Below are positions 1-5,825 of a stretch of DNA of 9,862 nucleotides, piece after piece. The notes under the pieces are model-generated. The model was not told the DNA's origin. It saw only the letters and a program-made list of their open reading frames with translations, and ran no database searches. The stretch comes from Bacteroidota bacterium (lineage in GTDB: Bacteria > Bacteroidota > Bacteroidia > Chitinophagales > Saprospiraceae): assembly GCA_008501835.1 (NCBI GenBank), contig QQUB01000045.1:1-9862 (forward strand). Direction: 5' to 3'. The position numbers and the translations under genes were made by a program. Numbering within the stretch: position 1 is the first letter of the stretch; each line of letters begins with the position of its first letter.

Positions 1-1516
1 CAGCCGGTCTGTAAATGGCAAGGTCGTCTTTTTTGGGCAATGGCCAGGTATGGACAGGATTCCCAATTTTTTGATTTTTTATGATGGCTGCGGTAAGGAT
101 TGTCAGGGCCTCGTCCCGCTCGACTTCTTTTATCAACTTGGTGTAAGCCCTTAGCTGCCAGCGGGCACCATTCATTTGTTTATCGGCTCTTTCTTCAATT
201 ACACCGAGGTATTTGTCAATATCCTCCTTGTCTACCTTTTTACTTTCAAGTCCACGACGTGCGATGGGCAGCAATTCCTTGACCAGATCGCAGGCACTGA
301 TCTTTTTATCATTAAACCACGTGAATTTGGTGTCAATTCCAAATCGGGCTGCTTTGGCGAAATTGTCACGTACGTTTTCCCATTCTATCAATTTGGTAAT
401 ATCATCATATTCGTTGGCAATCCCGACCATGGCTCCCAGCCAAAATGCAGCATTGGCAACTTCATCCAGAATTGTGGGTCCAGCCGGCAGGACCCTGGCT
501 TCGATCCTGAGGTGTGGCATGCCATTATCACTAACTCCGTAACAAGGCCTGTTCCATCTGTAAACCGTTGAGTTGTGAACCTGCAGTGCTCTTAGTTTGG
601 GTGTTTTTTTCTTTTTGACCAATTCAAGAGCATCTTCGTGCATTTCTGCAGCCAGCAATACCCGGAATCGGGCAATATCTTCTTTGTAGATCTCCAATAC
701 AGATTCTTTCATCCATTTTCTTCCGAAACTCACCCGGGGGCTGCGTTCCCGCATATGATCGTGGGTGGTTCGCACATCAATGGCTTGCTGGAAAAGGGCG
801 ATCCTCGATTCATGCCATACACGCTTTCCAAATACGATCGGTGAATTGGCACCTATTGCCATAACAGGGGCAGCAAGGGCCTGGGCTATATTATGCATTT
901 TGACGAACGTCTTTGGTGTGACCTGCAAATGCACCTGGAAACTGGTGTTGCAGGCTTCCAGCATCGGTGTATTGTGTTTCACCAGTATTTCGTCAATACC
1001 GGTTACTCTCAATTCAAACTGGTCCGCAATCAATTGATCTTTGATAGCGTCCATGAGTGCACGGTATCGCGGCAGGGGTGTGAGATTGTCATATTGAAGA
1101 TCTCTTTTATGGAGCGTAGCCAAAATGCCGGTTAAAATGATGTCCGCATTCATAGGAGCCACCTTTTTCCTGATCTTATCCAAATTGGTAGTCAGCTCCT
1201 TTTCAACTTTACTCAGGCATTTTCCTTTAAATTCATGGGGCTTTAAGTTCGTTTCCAGATTGAATTTGGCAAGCTCCGTTTCGACCCATTTGTAATTTTT
1301 CATCTTTTCAAGAGCCTCCATGGCAATGGGGGCCGGTTTGAACGTATCGGAATAGACAAGACACATCTCCTGCTCTGCACCTATTCTGATGGTGTCTTCT
1401 TCAAACCAATCATTTTCCAGCATGTATTCCAGTGCCTCTACATCCCGAAGCAGGTTCCTTACAAATTCCTGCATTACTTCCTCTTCATTGACCGTTGTGA
1501 CTCTTTGTTCGCCCAT
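1..1516 (-). CDS. GCS2-family carboxylate-amine ligase (glutamate-cysteine ligase-like), 3' end cut by window edge
   Basis: Reading the minus strand from the ATG at 1516 gives 505 codons without a stop, and the frame is still open at base 1. An in-frame TAA lies six codons upstream, so this is the first possible ATG. Landmarks match the GCS2 amidoligase fold: GAEQEM at residues 46-51 (nucleotide/metal-binding acidic strand), PLPRYR at 147-152, a QVHLQV strand at 194-199, GANSPIVFGKR at 222-232, and LRIEARV at 336-342. The family joins a carboxylate to an amine with ATP, as in gamma-glutamylcysteine synthesis, but many members have other substrates and the substrate here is unknown. No signal peptide is visible, so it should be cytoplasmic. 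I recall Bacteroidota relatives carrying CBS domains after the ligase domain, which would lie outside the window. The family call is firm; a role in glutathione synthesis is not shown. Confidence 0.85.
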   Translation of the reverse strand, partial: MGEQRVTTVNEEEVMQEFVRNLLRDVEALEYMLENDWFEEDTIRIGAEQEMCLVYSDTFKPAPIAMEALEKMKNYKWVETELAKFNLETNLKPHEFKGKCLSKVEKELTTNLDKIRKKVAPMNADIILTGILATLHKRDLQYDNLTPLPRYRALMDAIKDQLIADQFELRVTGIDEILVKHNTPMLEACNTSFQVHLQVTPKTFVKMHNIAQALAAPVMAIGANSPIVFGKRVWHESRIALFQQAIDVRTTHDHMRERSPRVSFGRKWMKESVLEIYKEDIARFRVLLAAEMHEDALELVKKKKTPKLRALQVHNSTVYRWNRPCYGVSDNGMPHLRIEARVLPAGPTILDEVANAAFWLGAMVGIANEYDDITKLIEWENVRDNFAKAARFGIDTKFTWFNDKKISACDLVKELLPIARRGLESKKVDKEDIDKYLGVIEERADKQMNGARWQLRAYTKLIKEVERDEALTILTAAIIKNQKIGNPVHTWPLPKKDDLAIYRPA

Positions 1517-1979
1517 GAGTTTTTTGTTGTTTTAATTTTTTAAAATTACCTGTCCGCTTTAGACTATGTTCTAGTTGTAAGTTGTTGAAAATGAGTGTCT
1601 TATTCTTGTTGGTTTTTTTGAAATAAAAAAGGATTGCCGGAAGAACCGGATTATTGGGATAAAAAAATTTTCTCATACATCCATTTTCCATTTCATCCAC
1701 TTCCCTCTTTGAACTTGGAATAAAATTGCACTATTTTCAAGATTTTCCAATAAAATGTAAATCATTCATTAAGTTTTACCCCTCAGGACTAAAAGTAGGA
1801 ATATTTTGTTGTAAAGAAATAATTCCTTGCCAAACTTTTAACTTATTAAGTTCTTTAAAAAGATTACTTCTTAACTATTCTCCCTGTTTTGCCATATAAA
1901 GTTACTAATTGTTTGAACAAAATGCTTTTTGCCAAAAGGTGAAAGAACTGTGTTAAAAATATTACCACAGAGGTGTTTT

Positions 1980-1996
1980 GAATTGAAAATCAATTC
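1980..1996. repeat. Short perfect inverted repeat, possible operator
   Basis: GAATTGA and TCAATTC are exact inverted copies of 7 bp separated by AAA, a 17-bp dyad. It has no T-tract and no GC-rich stem, so it does not resemble a terminator. It lies about 160 bp upstream of the choice-of-anchor B gene, a possible place for a dimeric regulator to bind. In DNA this AT-rich such dyads can arise by chance. Confidence 0.3.
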
Positions 1997-2097
1997 TAAT
2001 TCTGTCGTTTGAAAGTCAGGAAGTCAGCTGCTTTTTAAATTTCTTCAAGATTCTTTTATTTTCGCAAACGAAATTTTTTAAAGAACAATTAAATTTT

Positions 2098-2130
2098 GTT
2101 GCGATTTACCAATTAAGCTTACCTCGCAAC
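2098..2130 (+). repeat. Inverted repeat in the leader of the choice-of-anchor B gene
   Basis: GTTGCGA at 2098-2104 and TCGCAAC at 2124-2130 pair perfectly (7 bp) around a 19-nt loop. The second arm ends 28 nt before the start codon at 2159. It could form a small hairpin in the 5' leader or act as a protein-binding dyad. The left arm shares the GTTGCG core of the tandem repeat at 9825-9862, possibly by coincidence. Confidence 0.3.
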
Positions 2131-2158
2131 TTGACTATCGGATCAATTTATACAACTG

Positions 2159-3550
2159 ATGAAGCAACTGACCTTTACCTTACTCCTTTTCTGTGCACCT
2201 TTTTTACTCACGGCCCAGGCCCAGGAAGCTAATATGTTATACAACTGGAATGATACCTCCCTAATCGTCAACAACTGGCCGGGCGGACGTTATAATGAAA
2301 TCTGGGGAGTCAGTATCAATGGCCATGAATTTGGCATTATTGGTTCTACAGAGGGTGTACACTTTATCGATGTTACTGACCCATTAAACAGTTATGAAGT
2401 GGAAAGTGCCTATGTTCAGGGGAAGGTTGCGGGAGCCAATATTATTCACAGGGATTATCATGATTATAACGGATATCTCTATACTGTTGCTGATGAAGGT
2501 TCAAGTTCCCTGCAAGTGATAGATATGACTCAATTGCCCGACACAGCTATTGTTGTTTATGATGATGATGAGTTTTTCAAAAGGGCCCATAATATTTTTA
2601 TCGATTCTACAGCTGCCAGGTTGTACGCAACCGGAGGGGTGGGCGTAAAGATAATCTCCATAGAGGAACCGGAAAACCCTACACTGCTTGCGTCTTTTCC
2701 CAATGAAGATCTGGATATCCCTTATGCTCACGACCTTTATGTCAGGGACAATATTGCTTTGCTGAACTGTGGCCAAAACGGCCTGTGGGCTGTTGACTTT
2801 ACAGACCTTGAAGCTCCGCAATTACTGGGGAATATGACCATTTACGAACAACAAGGTTACAATCATGCAGGATGGATGCATGAAACACTGCCGTATTATT
2901 ATCTGGCGGATGAAACCCATGGCATGGATGTTAAGGTGGTGAACGTTGAGGATTACAACGATATGTATGTGGTCAATACTTTTGATGCTGAGGCGGAAGC
3001 TCCGTCTTCCATTGCACATAACGTGTTGGTGAGAGGCGATTATTTGTACATTTCTTATTACTACGATGGTGTTCAGGTCTATGATATTACAGATCCTGAA
3101 AATCCGGTGCGGGTTTATTATTTTGATACTTATGCCGGAGAAGATCAGGCAGGATTTCATGGCGCCTGGGGGGTATTTCCCTACCTGACTTCAGGTAACT
3201 TCCTGGTGTCGGATATGCAGACGGGATTTTATCTTTTTGAATCTATTGATGAATCCATTACCTCCACTGGGGCGCTTACCGTTGCAGAAAGAAAAGTGAA
3301 AGTCTGGCCACAGCCTTCAGGAGGACAACTGACTGTTGAACTGGAAATGGAAAATCCTGTTGAAACGGTAAATTTGAAGGTGTTTGATCTCCATGGGAAA
3401 TGCCTTCTTGAGAAAAATGCCGGGGAATTGCAGGCAGGAGTTAATCGCCTTGATTTGAATCTGACGCAGCAGGTTGCCAATGGCCTGTACTTTCTTCATC
3501 TGGAATCAGAGACATTCGTAGCTACAAAGAAGATTGTCGTTCAAAAGTGA
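2159..3550 (+). CDS. Choice-of-anchor B family LVIVD-repeat beta-propeller protein with T9SS type A sorting domain
   Basis: The 463-residue protein begins with a Sec signal peptide (hydrophobic residues 4-17, likely cleavage after AQA at 19-21). Residues about 40-362 form repeats of about 47 residues with LVIVD-like strands, for example VHFIDVTDP (67-75), LQVIDM (118-123), LWAVDFTD (209-216) and VQVYDITDP (305-313). Family signatures include AHNIFI (143-148), NHAGWM (235-240) and FHGAWGVFPY (333-342). From about residue 380 there is a T9SS type A C-terminal domain: VWPQPSGG, then LKVFDLHGK, then NGLYFLHL, ending KKIVVQK. It should be exported by Sec, cross the outer membrane through T9SS, and be released or surface-anchored. 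The family's molecular function is unknown. The stop at 3548-3550 is 92 bp before the lipoprotein gene on the same strand, with no terminator between, so co-transcription is plausible. No Shine-Dalgarno precedes the ATG; the signal peptide supports this start. Confidence 0.92.
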   Translation: MKQLTFTLLLFCAPFLLTAQAQEANMLYNWNDTSLIVNNWPGGRYNEIWGVSINGHEFGIIGSTEGVHFIDVTDPLNSYEVESAYVQGKVAGANIIHRDYHDYNGYLYTVADEGSSSLQVIDMTQLPDTAIVVYDDDEFFKRAHNIFIDSTAARLYATGGVGVKIISIEEPENPTLLASFPNEDLDIPYAHDLYVRDNIALLNCGQNGLWAVDFTDLEAPQLLGNMTIYEQQGYNHAGWMHETLPYYYLADETHGMDVKVVNVEDYNDMYVVNTFDAEAEAPSSIAHNVLVRGDYLYISYYYDGVQVYDITDPENPVRVYYFDTYAGEDQAGFHGAWGVFPYLTSGNFLVSDMQTGFYLFESIDESITSTGALTVAERKVKVWPQPSGGQLTVELEMENPVETVNLKVFDLHGKCLLEKNAGELQAGVNRLDLNLTQQVANGLYFLHLESETFVATKKIVVQK

Positions 3551-3642
3551 TAAGTGCTTATTGAGGCAATAAAAAAAACGGTTATCAGTTTTTAGGATGA
3601 GAAGACCCGAGCAGGTTTTCCTTTAACCTTCAATTTAGAGTG

Positions 3643-4188
3643 ATGTCAGCCATAAAGCAATTAGGGTTACTTGGTTTATTGTTTTTACTTCTTTCCTCCT
3701 CATGTCAAAAGGAAAAAAGAGTCCGTATTTTTGAATTGGCTTATCAAAATCTTGAATTTGATATTCCTGCAGGTTTTAATGGTTCCCAGGCATTAATCTT
3801 TGAATTTCCGGAACTCAAAACCAATTTTGAATCCTTTCTGAATCAGAGTGGCGCAGATCCTGCTACCGTTGGAGGAATCTTTCCATTGAATGCAAGAATA
3901 ACCTCATTTGATGGCACAGAATACTATTATATCCAGGAAGTTGAAATTCGTGTATGTCCCAGTATTCAGGCCGATTGTACCGCCCAGATCGACGGTGTAT
4001 TTTATATCGAGGAACTCAACGGCCGGGCAGATGATGATATAGACCTTCAGCCGGGTTTGCAAAATGTGAAGGACCTGATGTCCGGAGAATATTTCCGGGT
4101 GGAAGTCGTGCTTTTCCTCGACTTTGGTCAGATCACCCCTTTTGATCAACCCAGTCGGTTGGATATGACGTTTGAAGTTACGGAGTAG
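3643..4188 (+). CDS. Small lipoprotein of unknown family
   Basis: I prefer the ATG at 3643 (181 residues); the preceding in-frame GTG at 3640 would add one residue. The N-terminus has one Lys, then a Leu-rich segment ending LSSSC, a lipobox with the lipidated Cys at residue 21, followed by QKEKR. The protein is therefore probably a lipid-anchored periplasmic or surface protein. The mature part is about 160 residues of alternating hydrophobic and polar strands (YQNLEFDIPAGF near the start, RVEVVLFLDFG and LDMTFEVTE near the end), which suggests a single beta-sandwich-like domain. Two further cysteines in RVCPSIQADC could form a disulfide. I do not recognise the family. It follows the choice-of-anchor B gene on the same strand and may share its transcript. 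Downstream it converges on the minus-strand gene ending at 4244. Confidence 0.8.
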   Translation: MSAIKQLGLLGLLFLLLSSSCQKEKRVRIFELAYQNLEFDIPAGFNGSQALIFEFPELKTNFESFLNQSGADPATVGGIFPLNARITSFDGTEYYYIQEVEIRVCPSIQADCTAQIDGVFYIEELNGRADDDIDLQPGLQNVKDLMSGEYFRVEVVLFLDFGQITPFDQPSRLDMTFEVTE

Positions 4189-4243
4189 AAGAAGTGCATA
4201 GTGATGAGTGCTGAATATATTGACCCTGTGTTTATTTCTAAAC

Positions 4244-5632
4244 TTACACCTTCAGTCTTTCCAATAACCAATTCCTTTCGGTAAGGACCTCTTCTTTTTC
4301 GATCATTTCACCCAGTTGGCTTTTAGCCTTTTTATCGTATGGGTTTATATTGAGCACCTTTCGGGTATAGCGAATGATGTTATTGTAATTGGTTTTGTGG
4401 TATCCCATAATTTGTTTTCTCCTGATGTAATTGGTCATGGCATCCAGGTGTGCGCTCAACAGATCATTTTCCTGCAATTCATAATAGGTTTTCAACAATA
4501 AGGTTTTGGCTCCCAAATTCAGGAGCAGGTCACGGTAGTTGGCTCTTTGCAATAGTTCCAGAACTGCTCCATACTTTTTTCGACTGAATTCCAGTTGTGC
4601 CAAGCTAAAGCTGAAGGAGCTGTCTCTGTATTTTCTTTGCAGGGCATTTTTGAATGTGTGGATAAAAAAATCCACCCAATTAAACTCCCCGATCTTTAAA
4701 CCAATAGCTACGATATTGTGATAGGTGAACCTGGATAATTGTCCATTGTCCAGCAGGTATTCTTTTTTGAGGCCTTCCCGGTACAATTCAAAGGCCTCCC
4801 TGGCATAGGCTTCGTTCCCGTCGTTTAATTGACGCACACAATAATTTATAGCCATCAGGTAAAGGTCCCGTATCTCCTCTCCGGGAAAAGCTGTGCCATG
4901 TTCCAGTACCAGGGATTTAAAATGCTGGAAGGCGCTTTCGGCTTTATTATCATCGAACATCTGATAGCCGAAAAGATAAATGGCCACCGCAGGGATTTCC
5001 AGAAGATTGCTATCCTGGACATATTTCAATACTTCATCAGACAGACCCGGTTCTATTTCTGAATGATAAATACTTTGATGGGCAGCAATCAGGCACAAGT
5101 TTTTTAACTTTAGCGTAATGTAACGAAGGTCTAGTGTTTCAGAAAGGTCTACCAGGTTTTGAATCTCACTTGGTGAGTCTTTGGATGCCAGCAAATGTTC
5201 TTCCCAATGTAATCGGTAGTTGTATTCAAAAAATCCTGAGTTACGTTCCGGTTGTTTATGGAGCAGGTATCGGGCTTTCTTAAATGCTTTTTTAAAATAA
5301 TCACCAAGGCCTCTTTTTCTATAAGCCTTGGTGAGGTAATATTGGCGCGCAAGGTCATCCTCAGAAAATTCACGGACGGCCAGATATTTTTCTATTAAGC
5401 GGAATAAATAACTTTTTACAAGTCTTAATTTTTGATCGTCATAAGGAGCATCCGGGAAAAGGCTGGAATACAAAGCGTCTCCTTTGATTCCGGGGTTCTT
5501 CATCATTAAGTCAAATAACAGGATTACATCATTTCGCTGGTTGAAAAAAGGGGAGCGAAGAAACTTTTTTAACCTTAAAGCTTCCTGTTTATTGAATTGG
5601 GCAAGGATTTTGGACAATTTTTCACCTTCCAT
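4244..5632 (-). CDS. Conserved-type all-helical (TPR-like) protein of unknown function
   Basis: The 462-residue protein has no signal peptide or membrane segment and should be cytoplasmic. It is predicted almost entirely alpha-helical, with many Leu, Lys, Arg, Glu and aromatic residues in amphipathic patterns. The N-terminus (LSKILAQFNKQEALRLKKFL, then SPFFNQRNDV and a FDLM segment) resembles hypothetical proteins that I recall from Saprospiraceae-type genomes, in which an N-terminal helical unit precedes a tetratricopeptide-like solenoid. Helix pairs such as SAFQHFKSLVLEHG and YAREAFELYREGLKKEYL are consistent with such a solenoid and thus a protein-binding scaffold. That is inference; no catalytic motif is visible. 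The start at 5632 is the first ATG of a well-behaved frame and has no Shine-Dalgarno. It is divergent from the 923-residue gene, with 193 bp between them. Its 3' end converges on the lipoprotein gene with 55 bp between stops and no terminator hairpin seen. Confidence 0.8.
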   Translation of the reverse strand: MEGEKLSKILAQFNKQEALRLKKFLRSPFFNQRNDVILLFDLMMKNPGIKGDALYSSLFPDAPYDDQKLRLVKSYLFRLIEKYLAVREFSEDDLARQYYLTKAYRKRGLGDYFKKAFKKARYLLHKQPERNSGFFEYNYRLHWEEHLLASKDSPSEIQNLVDLSETLDLRYITLKLKNLCLIAAHQSIYHSEIEPGLSDEVLKYVQDSNLLEIPAVAIYLFGYQMFDDNKAESAFQHFKSLVLEHGTAFPGEEIRDLYLMAINYCVRQLNDGNEAYAREAFELYREGLKKEYLLDNGQLSRFTYHNIVAIGLKIGEFNWVDFFIHTFKNALQRKYRDSSFSFSLAQLEFSRKKYGAVLELLQRANYRDLLLNLGAKTLLLKTYYELQENDLLSAHLDAMTNYIRRKQIMGYHKTNYNNIIRYTRKVLNINPYDKKAKSQLGEMIEKEEVLTERNWLLERLKV

Positions 5633-5642
5633 GTTTATGATT

Positions 5643-5663
5643 TTGTAGATATTATTTCTACAA
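5643..5663. repeat. Inverted repeat TTGTAGA/TCTACAA just upstream of the minus-strand helical gene
   Basis: TTGTAGA (5643-5649) and TCTACAA (5657-5663) pair perfectly around the 7-nt spacer TATTATT. The near arm begins 11 nt upstream of the start codon at 5632. In RNA it would make a weak hairpin near the ribosome-binding area; in DNA it could be an operator. A third copy of TCTACAA occurs at 5722-5728. Confidence 0.35.
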
Positions 5664-5721
5664 TTAGAATTAAAGTTTTAGTAAATATAGGACTTAGCTA
5701 TATGATTTGTCATTTTTTTGA

Positions 5722-5733
5722 TCTACAATTGTA
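5722..5733. promoter_or_regulatory. TCTACAA copy overlapping the palindrome TACAATTGTA
   Basis: TACAATTGTA (5724-5733) is a perfect 10-bp palindrome. It overlaps TCTACAATT (5722-5730), a 9-bp direct repeat of 5657-5665. It lies just upstream of the candidate promoter of the 923-residue gene, as a regulator-binding site might. This is inferred from symmetry and repetition only. Confidence 0.3.
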
Positions 5734-5744
5734 AGAAACTGTTT

Positions 5745-5775
5745 TTGTGCTAAGGTTTTTGATTGAACATATTTG
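5745..5775 (+). promoter_or_regulatory. Candidate Bacteroidota-type promoter for the 923-residue T9SS cargo gene
   Basis: TTG at 5745-5747, a 20-nt spacer, then CATATTTG at 5768-5775 match the phylum's sigma-ABfr pattern TTG-N19-21-TAnnTTTG at all defined positions except the first base of the -7 box. Transcription would start in the low 5780s, leaving a leader of about 40 nt before the ATG at 5826. Such short degenerate motifs occur by chance in AT-rich DNA. Confidence 0.35.
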
Positions 5776-5825
5776 TAACGTGATGATGATCATAATCCAA
5801 ATTCTAAATCCAAAATTCCATTTTA

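Larger units (their letters stand above)
1517..2158. other. AT-rich divergent intergenic region, no gene seen
   Basis: This 642-bp stretch separates two divergently transcribed genes and must contain both promoters. It is much richer in A and T than the flanking genes, and no reading frame in it looks like a protein. Loose matches to the Bacteroidota -7 element TAnnTTTG occur at 2036-2043 (TAAATTTC) and 2057-2064 (TATTTTCG), but neither has a well-spaced TTG at -33, so I do not assign a promoter. Two short perfect inverted repeats are listed separately. A small RNA cannot be ruled out from sequence alone. Confidence 0.6.

Noticed and set aside
100..1135. Several plus-strand ORFs opposite the GCS2 gene
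   Set aside because: They are antisense frames of a continuous, motif-bearing minus-strand gene; their translations lack any domain-like pattern.
1485..1700. Minus-strand 71-codon ORF overlapping the GCS2 start
   Set aside because: It overlaps the GCS2 start region in another frame, is Lys/Asn-rich from AT-rich intergenic DNA, and has no recognisable protein pattern.
2501..3499. Minus-strand ORFs of 60-112 codons opposite the choice-of-anchor B gene
   Set aside because: They are shadows of a gene with a clear signal peptide, repeats and sorting domain; their His/Ile-rich translations look like antisense reading.
3556..3580. Hairpin TTATTG-AGG-CAATAA followed by A residues, considered as a terminator after the choice-of-anchor B gene
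   Set aside because: The stem is short and AU-rich and is followed by A rather than T on the plus strand; on the minus strand the T-run precedes the stem. Neither direction gives a terminator.
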